Shown here in pieces: positions 11,741-20,615 of a stretch of DNA of 21,717 bases; within the stretch, counting starts at the first letter, position 1, and every line of letters begins with the position of its first letter. The translations under genes and the position numbers were made by a program. The notes beneath the pieces are model-generated. The model was not told where the DNA came from and did not search any database. It worked only from the letters and a program-made list of their open reading frames with translations. Source of the DNA: Basidiobolus heterosporus B8920 (Eukaryota > Basidiobolomycota > Basidiobolomycetes > Basidiobolales > Basidiobolaceae); contig JNET01034511.1 of the NCBI GenBank assembly GCA_000697455.1, positions 1 through 21,717 of the forward strand, read 5' to 3'.

Positions 11741-12898
11741 ATGACTTTCTCGTCTATTTATCCTTTCTATTACTGCTCCTCGAAACATGCTAACGAAGAC
11801 AGCGGTAGCTTCGGCCAGATAGCACCCACTGAGTTCGATTCAAATGTATGGAAGGCTAAGAACTGTCACAACCACGCTAGCCTCGGAATATCACATACAA
11901 ACAATACCCCTGCACCTAAGCAACCATTGGGGAATTTTTTACCGTTCAACTCCACTTATGGACCCACCATAGATTTCAATTCTGCTTACATAGATACACA
12001 AGTTAAGGTCGAGAAATCCGAAATATTGCACTTTGACAGCCAACACGCTCAAAACTCTCTCATGTATGGAACCACATCACATGACATAAACCTTTCCACG
12101 AACAGGAAATACTCCATCGAAAGTGTCCCCAGTCTGTACCGCGACACCTGTTCACCCTTTGGCAATCATCTCGGCGACAATTCTTCCCTAGAGAATTCCC
12201 CTCAACCATTCTTTAGTGAGCATGATTTTATCAGCTCCCCTATCATTCAATCACCGAAATCCCCGGGATCCTATCTATGTCTACAAGACTCTGTCTTCCC
12301 AACTCCAACCACCAAGAATAGCTCTTCTACGCATCGCTCCAGTGTTGTACAACACCCAAATGCAGTATATCTTCCTTCACTGATGCCAAACAACCCAGCT
12401 TTTCATCTTGCTACCCTATCGCAGCGGCACCATCCTTATTACTCCAGTGATCTCGAAACTTCCTCTCAAAACGAGTACGCGAATTATGACAAAGTGGCTC
12501 AATCTCTTGAATATAATCTACCCATGGATCATACCCATAGCCTCAGGGTGGCCGCAGTCAAAACTGAAGAATCACTGCCTCAGGCTGAACATAGTGAATC
12601 CGCACACGCAGTCACTGATAAGCCAGTAACCACTGCTCAGCGCTGCAAACCATCAAACCGACCTCCTACCTCAATGATGACCACGTTTAGCTCCAAGATT
12701 ACTTCACCCTCAACAAAAAGATATCATTGTAGTATTTGTCAGAAAGGCTTTAGTCGTCCGAGTTCTCTCAACACCCATATGTATTCACATACAGGGGAAA
12801 AGCCGTTTCAATGTCCTTATCAGGGATGTGGTCGCCACTTCTCTGTGGTAAGTAATCTGCGACGTCATACCAAAATACACAATGAGAAAGCCACTTGA
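11741..12898 (+). CDS. C2H2 zinc-finger transcription factor, copy 1
   Basis: A single exon of 385 residues. I chose the ATG at 11741 (AAAG before ATG, purine at -3); the same frame is open upstream to 11708 but has no earlier ATG. Two C2H2 fingers fill the last 60 residues: C330-x2-C333-x12-H346-x3-H350, a TGEKPF linker, then C358-x4-C363-x12-H376-x3-H380. The remaining 325 residues are Ser/Thr/Asn/Pro-rich without a known domain, typical of a fungal activation or regulatory region. The nuclear DNA-binding role is inferred from the fingers; no orthologue can be named. The fingers closely match those of the convergent gene at 13602-14663, while the N-terminal regions do not visibly align. A perfect GTAAGT donor sequence lies inside finger 2 (near 12847) but is read through in the intact frame. 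Confidence 0.88.
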   Translation: MTFSSIYPFYYCSSKHANEDSGSFGQIAPTEFDSNVWKAKNCHNHASLGISHTNNTPAPKQPLGNFLPFNSTYGPTIDFNSAYIDTQVKVEKSEILHFDSQHAQNSLMYGTTSHDINLSTNRKYSIESVPSLYRDTCSPFGNHLGDNSSLENSPQPFFSEHDFISSPIIQSPKSPGSYLCLQDSVFPTPTTKNSSSTHRSSVVQHPNAVYLPSLMPNNPAFHLATLSQRHHPYYSSDLETSSQNEYANYDKVAQSLEYNLPMDHTHSLRVAAVKTEESLPQAEHSESAHAVTDKPVTTAQRCKPSNRPPTSMMTTFSSKITSPSTKRYHCSICQKGFSRPSSLNTHMYSHTGEKPFQCPYQGCGRHFSVVSNLRRHTKIHNEKAT

Positions 12899-13601
12899 AG
12901 TTGCCGTCCAAATCATTTATACCATGCATTCAGGACCACATGACCCAGATCTCCAGCCCTCCTAATCTCTATTCCGGTCGACATTGGTGTTAATTCCATG
13001 GAATCGATCGTTCATCATTACACACTGAATCTTAGTTACCTGCTTTCATCTACCTTGCTTGATACGTATTTTTTGTGCTTAATGTATTCCTTTTATTTAT
13101 TGAATCTCTCCATTTCAAAAGCCATCCTGATTCTCTTCCCCATCCCCATTCCTAATTCGATCTCTCCCAAGGATTCCGCCCATTGTGTTATACCATAGAG
13201 TTACTTGCGAGTGAACCTTTTCTGGACCCCATTCTCTTAATTAAATTCTGCCTCTCTAGGTTTAAGCCATAATTTATATGAAGATGATTGAAACGAGCGG
13301 GAGTGGGAGAGAAGGGAAATGTACGATGGAGTCGGTGTTCTAACAGATTATTTCTAAACAAACATAGGGAGAGTGAGAGCTAAAAATCACTGTGTACATC
13401 TTACGAAAATACTGGTGGAGCTACAGGCCAAGAGTATGCCTTGTATTATATCAACTAGACTAGATTCCCTATTAGATGATATGATGAGAGCTGAGTGAAT
13501 GTCCGGTATTAAACCTGTAGTGAATGATATGAATTATTGGGCAAACAAGTCGTCAATGTCCATATCTCCTTCAGGGTGTTCAAAGTCCATCAGGATGCAT
13601 G
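12899..13601. other. Tail-to-tail spacer between the two zinc-finger genes
   Basis: This 703 bp stretch between two convergent stop codons should contain both 3' UTRs. I see no consensus poly(A) signal close to either stop; a minus-strand AATAAA near 13095 would serve the second gene only with a 3' UTR of about 500 nt. It has T-rich and purine-rich tracts. The plus-strand frame at 12998-13198 is Leu/Ile/Ser-rich, shows no family resemblance and is probably chance. Confidence 0.5.
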
Positions 13602-14663
13602 TCACGTTTTCTTCAGATTGTGAATCTTCGTATGGCGTCTCAGGTTACTCAAGACCGAGAAATGTCTTCCACAGTCATCAAATGGGCATCTGAAGGGTTT
13701 CTCTCCTGTATGAGAGTAGATATGGGTGGTAAGCGAACTGGGCCTGCTAAAGCTTTTCTGACATATTAAGCACTGGTACTTCTTCGGAGATATACGATTC
13801 GCACCGTTAATTGGGCCTGAACGTATGGACAAGGAAGGCTCATAGCTTGTAATATTTCCGGATAAATCGTGTTGTTCCAAAATGGAGTAGCTTGCCACAT
13901 CATCGGGAAATTCCTGATGGTTCTTCTGTACGAGGGAGAAGTTATCCCGATAAAACCGGGATTCCATCTCGATTGTATCCAAACCACTCAGAGAGGCTTC
14001 ATCTTTTTCCTGAACGTTGCTTTCTGGATAGTCTCTTGGAAGCCTACCAATCGCTTCTGTGGGTGATCTCACTTGTAAAGCGGAGATGAAATTTGGTTCA
14101 ACTCTTTGATAACATTCTGTCACGGCGGTCTGCGGTAATTCAGGTGTAGAGATATGGGTTGGTGTGAATAAGGTGTCGATATAATCGTTGAATCGTGGGG
14201 TTTCTGTTGATGTTGTTTGGCGAGTGATACTTTCACTAGAGAAAGTTGAATATTGTTCTGGGGTAACAAAATGAGATGAGGAATGGTCCAGAGCATTCAT
14301 CAACAAAGGTTCCGAAAAGGCATTCATCTTAACGTAAGGCTGTTGAGGTGTTTGGTCCAAGCCGAACGTGACCGAAGGGTAAGGAAATGAATAATTAGGA
14401 GTGGTAGAGTTCGTTAGTAAGAAGTTATCTTCGGTTTTAAGCTCGGGGCTCGTACTATTTTCAAGGAAGAGAACTGAGCCGGTTGCCTCCTCCCGATTCG
14501 ACTCTATAGTAAATGGAAGGCCAGAGTTCTTCACAAGAGTAGATGCAAGTTCCTCGAAGTGAGTGGTGGGATATTTGGCAAAGATGTCTGAGTATTCACG
14601 GTATGATCTCTCTTCTAATGGTAGAGGTGGACACAATTTCAAATTCTCATAGGTTTTATGCAT
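13602..14663 (-). CDS. C2H2 zinc-finger transcription factor, copy 2
   Basis: A single exon of 353 residues on the minus strand, starting at the ATG at 14663 (A at -3). Two C2H2 fingers occupy the last 60 residues: C298-x2-C301-x12-H314-x3-H318, TGEKPF linker, C326-x4-C331-x12-H344-x3-H348. The presumed DNA-contact residues equal those of the plus-strand paralogue: R, S, S, T in finger 1 and V, S, N, R in finger 2 at helix positions -1, 2, 3 and 6. Both proteins also end within a few basic residues of the last finger. The N-terminal 290 residues are Ser/Thr/Glu-rich and unrelated by eye to copy 1. The two proteins should therefore read similar DNA sites with different regulatory regions. Antisense frames inside this gene (13499-14089 region) are shadows. 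Confidence 0.88.
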   Translation of the reverse strand: MHKTYENLKLCPPLPLEERSYREYSDIFAKYPTTHFEELASTLVKNSGLPFTIESNREEATGSVLFLENSTSPELKTEDNFLLTNSTTPNYSFPYPSVTFGLDQTPQQPYVKMNAFSEPLLMNALDHSSSHFVTPEQYSTFSSESITRQTTSTETPRFNDYIDTLFTPTHISTPELPQTAVTECYQRVEPNFISALQVRSPTEAIGRLPRDYPESNVQEKDEASLSGLDTIEMESRFYRDNFSLVQKNHQEFPDDVASYSILEQHDLSGNITSYEPSLSIRSGPINGANRISPKKYQCLICQKSFSRPSSLTTHIYSHTGEKPFRCPFDDCGRHFSVLSNLRRHTKIHNLKKT

Positions 14664-15728
14664 ACTATCTGCATTACAAGGTTATTCTAAAAATTCCTTT
14701 ACGTTTCAAGAAAGAGAGGTGAAAAGATCACTTCATGAAGAAAGTACGAAAAAAGACGAGGCCAACACGCGGCCGGTTATTTAACGGGTTCACTCCATCA
14801 ACTCAGGTTAAACAAGTGGATTAGATTTAAAGGAGCAAGAATATTTACTGACAACCTCTCTTCCAATCGTATTGGATGTTTTGACGCAAAACTATAAGTT
14901 CCCACTTATTTCATACCAAAAACCAATTCACCACAAGGATACTCGACATCACTGTGCTTCCACCCATCATTTCAAATACAATTCTAGGGCTTGCATCTCT
15001 TGGAATCATTCAATTGGTGTTTATTGTTTCGGTTTTACGGTGCAGTGGCCTGAAAGGTGGTTTGTTTCCACCTCTCCACTACTTTATTTCCTCCATTGTT
15101 GAACACCGAGTTACCTTAGTCCAGGGGTGAACTCTCAACAATGCCTAGTTTCAGAACTGCATTCCCTACGTGTGTCACTGCTATGGTCAACTAGATGTAG
15201 GATAGAAATGAAAAGGGGCTGGATGATGTGCAGAAGGTAGGGGCAGGATCATTTGCTGTTGCGTACCTTTATCATTCCTATTGCAGAGCCTTGATCGGCA
15301 AGCAAACAATAAACCTAAGCGAAAGCAGCAGCAATATTGAGTGTGGATGCAGATGAAGGTATATACAGTAGTCAACTAGTGTTTTCACTTGTTAGATCAT
15401 CACTGTGTTTCATATCTGAGACACATATGATAGGAAAGTATAGTCTACAGCATTGACTGAAGTAATGTGGTTGAACGATGAATGAGGTCAAACCGGTCTA
15501 GCCGCTTCTTTTCCCCTTATTTCATGAATATAACTGCAGATTTACTGGATGAAACCTGCACTAGGGGCAACTCCATTGAAGGTCTGTTGGTCATTCTTTC
15601 CAACTAGTCGGCCATCTCACAAAAAATCAATAACCGCGATGATAATCACAAAATACGTAGTCCACTGATCAAGAACCTGTACATCAACTTTAGTTATTTT
15701 TTCTGTGGATAGCAAGTAGCCTGAAGTC

Positions 15729-15772
15729 AGGAGTGTGAAGAGTGTGAGGAGTGTGAGGAGTGTCAGGAGTGA
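15729..15772. repeat. 9-bp minisatellite, about five units
   Basis: Units of consensus AGGAGTGTG: 15729-15737 exact, 15738-15746 AAGAGTGTG, 15747-15755 exact, 15756-15764 AGGAGTGTC, then a partial unit to 15772. One strand is purine-rich. Non-coding. Confidence 0.9.
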
Positions 15773-16214
15773 AGTATATATATGAGGAATATATGCGTGA
15801 GTAGTAACCTTGATTTCAATCTAGATACAGAGGTATATCTCGATTCATTCAGGGAGTCTATGTTATGACTTGCTTTTTAGGTAGACCATATGAATATCGG
15901 TTGAGCCAATCATACCTTGTTTATAAATAATGATACTAATATGTCAATTCATCATGCTTTTTTCGAATAGAACGAGTCATGCTTCTATGCTTTTATCTCT
16001 ACATTATCTCGGGAAGCATGAAACGGAATATTCACGGGATCCTAAACTGGCTATGATTCTGTTCATATATCATGAACTAGATGAGCCTACCTTAACATGA
16101 ACGAAGAGGAGGATGAGGATGGGGATGGAAATGGGGATCACTAGGCTGCACCAATGTTACATGCATGATGTATGCCCAGCACATTAACCAACCAATTAAC
16201 ATTTCTCTTTATTA

Positions 16215-16222
16215 TGACGTCA
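16215..16222. promoter_or_regulatory. CRE palindrome (TGACGTCA)
   Basis: A perfect 8-bp CREB/ATF-type bZIP site 89 bp upstream of the PEF copy 1 start codon. The exact consensus and the promoter position make it a plausible control site; occupancy is inference. Confidence 0.5.
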
Positions 16223-16310
16223 CACAGACCACAGTTTATTTCCTGAGCTTGTCAATAGGTAGATATAATATCTTACGTTTACAACTGACTCTCTACACCT
16301 CGTAACTCTA

Positions 16311-17084
16311 ATGGGTAAGTTCCTTACTAATTGCGACAATGATGAAGGCGCTTTATTAAGTATCTTGCTATATTTTTTCAGCGACACCACAACCACAACA
16401 ACAACAACTCCAGGCCTGGTTCCAAACTGTTGATGCGTAGGTTTTTTCGGTCAGAGGCCTTGTTTCTTCCCTTTATTTATTTTGTTTACAACAGAGACAA
16501 TAGTGGAGGCATCACTGCTGATGAACTTCAAAAAGCACTTTTGAACGGTAACTTGTCAATACTTTCAAATGCACCACCTAAAGTGTCTAAGTTATTTTAC
16601 TTTCTTTTCTAGGTGATTGGAGTCCCTTCAACATCGAAACTGTTCGTATGATGATCAATATGTTTGACAAAGATGACAGCGGCACAATTAATTTCCAAGA
16701 ATTCTGCGGTCTGTGGAAGTACATTGAAGATTGGAAGAGATGCTTCATGAGCTTTGACCAAGACCGTAGTGGTTCCATCGATCAAAATGAACTCAAGAAT
16801 GCGATGATTACGTTCGGTTACAATCTTAGTGACCGTTTTCTCTCGTTGATCATTCGTAAATATGACAAAAAAGGTAGGGCATGAACTGAACTGGACCTAG
16901 TGGCACTATCGTATATTGAACTCTGTATTTAGGCACCGGAAATATCACCTTTGATAATTTCATCCAAGCAAGTGTTACTGTCAAGACCCTCACTGACTCG
17001 TTCAGAAGATTTGATACTGATTCTGATGGTTGGGTCACTATCAACTACGAACAGTTTTTGGAGCTCGTCGTTGCCAACCGCTAA
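16311..17084 (+). CDS. Penta-EF-hand calcium-binding protein, copy 1 (ALG-2/peflin/Pef1 type)
   Basis: Five exons: 16311-16314 (only ATG plus one base), 16382-16436, 16495-16547, 16613-16873 and 16933-17084, giving 174 residues. Five EF-hands are visible. Loops EF1 (D19-x-D21-x-S23...E30), EF2 (D56...E67) and EF3 (D86...E97) have the full set of calcium ligands. EF4 (from D122) has Lys at position 3 and Asn at position 12 and is probably inactive. EF5 (from D152) ends in Tyr at position 12 and should act as the dimerisation hand, as in other PEF proteins. The N-terminus is only about 12 residues and Gln-rich, without the long Gly/Pro tail of ALG-2 or peflin. PEF proteins bind membranes and adaptors in a calcium-dependent way, often in ESCRT and secretory traffic. 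Convergent with its paralogue at 17237-18121. Confidence 0.93.
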
Positions 17085-17135
17085 TGCTTCATATTAGTCA
17101 CACCTTAATTACTTGCATCTATTTCTAGTCTACCA

Positions 17136-17141
17136 AATAAA
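17136..17141 (+). terminator. Poly(A) signal of PEF copy 1
   Basis: AATAAA starts 52 nt past the stop codon. The convergent gene's own signal lies only 42 bp further on. Confidence 0.65.
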
Positions 17142-17183
17142 GACTACAGCTTAATTAAAATAAACTACTGAACTTTTGAACCA

Positions 17184-17189
17184 TTTATT
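17184..17189 (-). terminator. Poly(A) signal of PEF copy 2
   Basis: Plus-strand TTTATT gives AATAAA on the minus strand, 48 nt past the stop codon at 17237-17239. The spacing mirrors that in copy 1. Confidence 0.65.
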
Positions 17190-17236
17190 TCGCCATAACA
17201 TTCGCACAGAACGTAAATTATTGGCAACTTGATACA

Positions 17237-18121
17237 TCAACGATTGCTAACGACCAGTTCCAGAAACTGCTCGACAAGTAAAGGGTCAGCCAAAGGGTCA
17301 ACAAACCATGATGGAGAACATATCTTACCTCTTCATAACTGATATCGATACGGCCATCCGAGTCATTGTCAAAACGGCGAAAAGCTGAGGTTAACATTTG
17401 GATTGTGACACAGATTTGAATGAAATTATCGAAGGTAACTTCGCCTTCCGCGTTTGCTTGACCAGACTTGCTTTTCTTGGCTATACAATTATTGTCGAGG
17501 GTTACCAAGAAAGTGAGAGAATTTAAGTGGTCATGTAGAAATTACCATGTTTATCGTATTTACGAATCAATGACTGGATGAATCCTGGAGTAAGATTAAA
17601 CCCGAAAGTACGTAAAGCAGTTTGAAGTTCATTTTGGTCGATAGTTCCACTACGATTCTGGTCGAAACCAAGAAAGCAGCGACGCCAGTCCTCGATATAC
17701 TTCCAAAGGGCAATAAACTCCGGGAAGCCAATAGAACCTGAATCGTCCTTATCAAACATGTTTATCATCAGTCGGACCGTTTCTAGATTGAACGGAGTCC
17801 AATCTCCTGTTGACGCGTAGCGAACATAAAGTGAAAGTTAGTTCGGTTGTTAGGAAAGATTGTGGTTGACACTTTCACTTCACCGTTTAATAGCGCCTTC
17901 TGAAGTTCATCTGCGGTCACTTGACCACTACCGTCACTGTATGTTATACAAGGTTAGTTGGTTAGAGTCTCTCTCAGTTTGAGATGTTTGAGTAACACTT
18001 ACACATCCACCTGCTTAAACCATATCTGTAATTGTTGTTCACCTGAGGAAAATGGGTTGATGTCAAAGTTACAGGTGGAAAAGAAGAGTCCTATTTTATG
18101 CTTACCTGGAAGAGCGCTCAT
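17237..18121 (-). CDS. Penta-EF-hand calcium-binding protein, copy 2
   Basis: Six minus-strand exons: 18121-18106, 18042-18003, 17936-17884, 17806-17546, 17480-17329 and 17266-17237, giving 183 residues. The first four introns have the same phases (1, 2, 1, 1) as in copy 1, and the two exons carrying EF1 and EF2-EF4 have identical lengths (53 and 261 nt). It has one extra phase-0 intron (17267-17328) just before the shared ending FLELVV-x-NR. EF1 (D18...E29), EF2 (D55...E66) and EF3 (D85...E96, with Asn at position 3) look able to bind calcium. EF4 is interrupted by about ten residues (KKSKSGQANA region, 125-134), exactly where intron 4 ends, so this hand is surely non-functional. EF5 is the likely dimer interface. 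With copy 1 it could form homo- or heterodimers (inference from the family). Confidence 0.93.
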
Positions 18122-18155
18122 GATTTTGAGGTGGAAGCAGACCACTGGCTGGGAA

Positions 18156-18161
18156 TTTATA
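18156..18161 (-). promoter_or_regulatory. TATA box of PEF copy 2
   Basis: The minus strand reads CCCATATAAATTCCC around this position, with TATAAA 35-40 bp before the start codon at 18121. The 5' UTR should be very short. Confidence 0.6.
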
Positions 18162-18319
18162 TGGGTTGGAAGGTTAGCTGGATGTTGAAGGTGAAGTTAG
18201 GTCCCGTCAAGCACCAATCATGTTGTTGGAATGAGAGTTGAAATGATGATTTGAACGATGAATTGAATGATAAAAATGGGAACAGACTTCTCAGGAAAGA
18301 CCTGTGCCAAGACCAGACC

Positions 18320-18325
18320 TTTATT
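18320..18325 (-). terminator. Poly(A) signal of the PPR gene
   Basis: Plus-strand TTTATT gives minus-strand AATAAA, about 100 nt beyond the PPR stop at 18426-18428. Confidence 0.5.
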
Positions 18326-18425
18326 TGCCATGGAAACATTATGAAAACAAAATGCAGTATTGTCTATTAAAATACATGAATGAATGGATTTGTATTGACA
18401 GTGTGAATGTGAGGTATCAAGAGGA

Positions 18426-20615
18426 TTAGCTCTGCACGGTACAAAGGATGTCTGGATACTCAGATCGCACTAAATCAATAATCTCTTGAGTATCTGACGG
18501 GCGATGTTTGATTTGGTTCAGAAGTGTTTGTAAGGATTTTGTGCTGGGTTTAACTCCATGCTCTCTCATTTCTTTTGTAAACACATCCTTTGCTTCGTCA
18601 AATGATTCAAATTTGCATAGAGCTTCAATGTAAGAATTGAAATTGTTTTCACTTAACGGGAAATGGGAGTTCTTTAGATGGTTCCAAGTACTATGTAGAG
18701 TCTCAAGATTGCCATTTACTCCACACGAGTCAAGTAGGATGGAGACATGTGGGCCAAGTTCTTTTGCTGTGAATAGCTCCCTGGCGGCGTTCCATATCTC
18801 AAATGTTTTGTCCCCATTTCTCGTGAAGCTATAGAAATTCATCAATATACCATAGGTAAACGCATCAGCCGGAAGGCCCTTCCCTCTCATTTCGTTATAG
18901 AACGGTAAGAATTGCTCCAATCTATAATTTGAAATACAACCATTCATCACAATGTTGTACGTACTGCTAATCAATGGAACGTGATTCTCTTTCATTTGTT
19001 CAAGCATGCGGATTGCCTCGTCAAATTTGGAGTTCTTCATGTACCCATCAATCAATCCGTTATATGTGCGCGAATTTGGCTCAAGTCCGAGGGTCTGCAT
19101 CTCCTCAAACAACATAATAGCCTTGTCCATGTTCAAATGTTTACCAAAACCATTGATGAGAACGGTGTAGGTTTTCACGTTCGGTGCTATCTGATGAGTC
19201 TTCATCAACTTGAACAATTCAAGCGCCTGGTCCAGCTCATCGACCTTGATGTGACCATCAATGAGTGTTGTAAAAGTGGCTACATCTGGTTTGAGGTTGC
19301 GACCTAGCATTTCTTCAAAAATGGTGTTTGCCTGCTTCATATCACGGGCTTTCGAGAAGGCGTATATGAGGGAATTGAACGTAACGGTGTCCGGCTTGAT
19401 GTTCCGTGAATGCATGTCTTGATATAACTCCATGGACTTGTCTGCGTCCCCTTTTCTAGCAAATGCGCCGATGAGAATGCTGTAGGTTCTTTCGTTCGGC
19501 AGAATCCCTTTCGCCAACATGTTCTCGAAGTATTTCATTGCTTGCTCAAAGTCTTGGTTCCGAACAAAGCCTTGGATTAGTGTTGAATAAGTGACTACGT
19601 TAGGAGTGACTCCATGTTTCATCATTTCTTCAAGAAGAAGTACCGCTTCGTCTAGGCAAGATTTGCGGGTGTACCCTTTGATAAGGATAGAGTATGTCCA
19701 TGTATTTGGTGAGAGCCCTAGGCGAACCATATCATGGTAAACATTTGTTGCTTGTTCTAGACCCCCATAGTTAATTAACGAATCGATCAGTACGGAGAAA
19801 GTGGTGATGTCAGGGATGATATGTCGGTCCATCATTTCTTTATATATACTTTTGGCCTGGTCGATGTTCGAGGCTTTACAACAGGAATAAAGTAGCAACG
19901 AATATGTCTCATCGTTGGGCGATACTTTAAGTTTCTTCATATCCGCATATATGCCTAAAACTCGGTCAAATTCCTCGTATTTGTTTGAGATTTTCATGAG
20001 AGCATTGCAGGTTGTAGCATCTGATAGAATCCCATGTTGTAGCAGCATACGGTATAATTGAAAGCTGAGTGAAGGAGAATTTCGACTCAGACTAGAGATG
20101 AGTTCAATGTAGAGGTCTGAAGTTGGCTTAAGTCTTTTTTGTAACATCTGTTGCAAGGTTTCTTCAACGCGCTTAACGTCTCCTTTTCTCGCGTGGTGCA
20201 AAGCCAAGGCACCAAACTCCGTAAGTGAAGTGAGCTTGATGTCGTTTCGTTCAATGTATGCAATAATTCGTTGACATCTTTCAACGGTATTTGGATCTTT
20301 CCCTTTGACAAGCAAGCGTAATAGAAGGGCTACTTGTTTAGAAGGAAGAATCTCGGTTAGGTCGTGCTCATAGATCTCACTAAAAATCTTCCAAGCCCTA
20401 ACTGAATCCCGCTGACGTACTGCAGTTTCAAAGTTAGGTATGGAGGGGATTTTGGTGGAAAATCGGTTGTATCTTGAAGCTAAACGAACTTGGTTTCGGG
20501 TATCTATTAAAGGAGGTGATGTTGGGGCTCTAAGAAAACTTGGCTTTGGGAGATTTTTCTGAATTATTGTGGATATTCCACGTCCCAAAGCCGGCACTCG
20601 CCCAAGCTGGGACAT
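18426..20615 (-). CDS. Pentatricopeptide-repeat (PPR) protein, P-class-like, probably mitochondrial
   Basis: A single exon of 729 residues; the ATG at 20615 has an excellent context (CCACC before ATG). The first 55 residues are rich in Arg, Ser, Pro and Leu with almost no acidic residues, as in a mitochondrial presequence. The rest is helical-hairpin repeats: eleven consecutive repeats of exactly 35 residues from 200 to 584, each with a T-x-Y/F/C core near its start and usually P-N or P-D at its end, flanked on both sides by weaker ones (about 15-16 in all). P-class PPR proteins bind single-stranded organelle RNA, one base per repeat, and stabilise, process or activate translation of specific transcripts. 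No catalytic domain (LAGLIDADG, SMR, DYW, NYN) is seen. The repeats are far more regular than in yeast mitochondrial PPR proteins, which makes a base-code reading possible. No specific orthologue can be named. Confidence 0.92.
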   Translation of the reverse strand: MSQLGRVPALGRGISTIIQKNLPKPSFLRAPTSPPLIDTRNQVRLASRYNRFSTKIPSIPNFETAVRQRDSVRAWKIFSEIYEHDLTEILPSKQVALLLRLLVKGKDPNTVERCQRIIAYIERNDIKLTSLTEFGALALHHARKGDVKRVEETLQQMLQKRLKPTSDLYIELISSLSRNSPSLSFQLYRMLLQHGILSDATTCNALMKISNKYEEFDRVLGIYADMKKLKVSPNDETYSLLLYSCCKASNIDQAKSIYKEMMDRHIIPDITTFSVLIDSLINYGGLEQATNVYHDMVRLGLSPNTWTYSILIKGYTRKSCLDEAVLLLEEMMKHGVTPNVVTYSTLIQGFVRNQDFEQAMKYFENMLAKGILPNERTYSILIGAFARKGDADKSMELYQDMHSRNIKPDTVTFNSLIYAFSKARDMKQANTIFEEMLGRNLKPDVATFTTLIDGHIKVDELDQALELFKLMKTHQIAPNVKTYTVLINGFGKHLNMDKAIMLFEEMQTLGLEPNSRTYNGLIDGYMKNSKFDEAIRMLEQMKENHVPLISSTYNIVMNGCISNYRLEQFLPFYNEMRGKGLPADAFTYGILMNFYSFTRNGDKTFEIWNAARELFTAKELGPHVSILLDSCGVNGNLETLHSTWNHLKNSHFPLSENNFNSYIEALCKFESFDEAKDVFTKEMREHGVKPSTKSLQTLLNQIKHRPSDTQEIIDLVRSEYPDILCTVQS

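Larger units (their letters stand above)
14664..16310. other. Divergent intergenic region, zinc-finger copy 2 / PEF copy 1
   Basis: This 1.65 kb stretch has no gene I can support. It serves as upstream region for both flanking genes. It contains a 9-bp minisatellite (15729-15772), a purine-rich tract (about 16101-16138) that includes an acidic micro-frame at 16097-16144, a CRE palindrome at 16215-16222 and an AT-rich ATATAATA element near 16263 before the PEF start. The short frames at 14872-15102 (+) and 15187-15375 (-) have no recognisable content. Confidence 0.5.
18122..18425. other. Spacer: PEF copy 2 promoter and PPR gene 3' flank
   Basis: This 304 bp stretch has no gene. A TATA box for PEF copy 2 lies at 18156-18161 (minus) and the PPR poly(A) signal at 18320-18325 (minus). 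Both genes run leftward, so the PPR transcript ends close to the PEF promoter. Confidence 0.6.

Noticed and set aside
12840-12852. Perfect GTAAGT splice donor inside finger 2 of zinc-finger copy 1
   Set aside because: The frame through it encodes the intact SVVSNLRRH finger, matching the paralogue, and splicing there would destroy it. At most it is a cryptic site.
13499-14089. Three short plus-strand frames across zinc-finger copy 2
   Set aside because: Antisense shadows of a well-supported gene; no recognisable domain.
16097-16144. Micro-gene encoding a 15-residue acidic peptide
   Set aside because: It falls in a simple GA-rich tract far from the expected transcript start, so the composition alone explains the frame.
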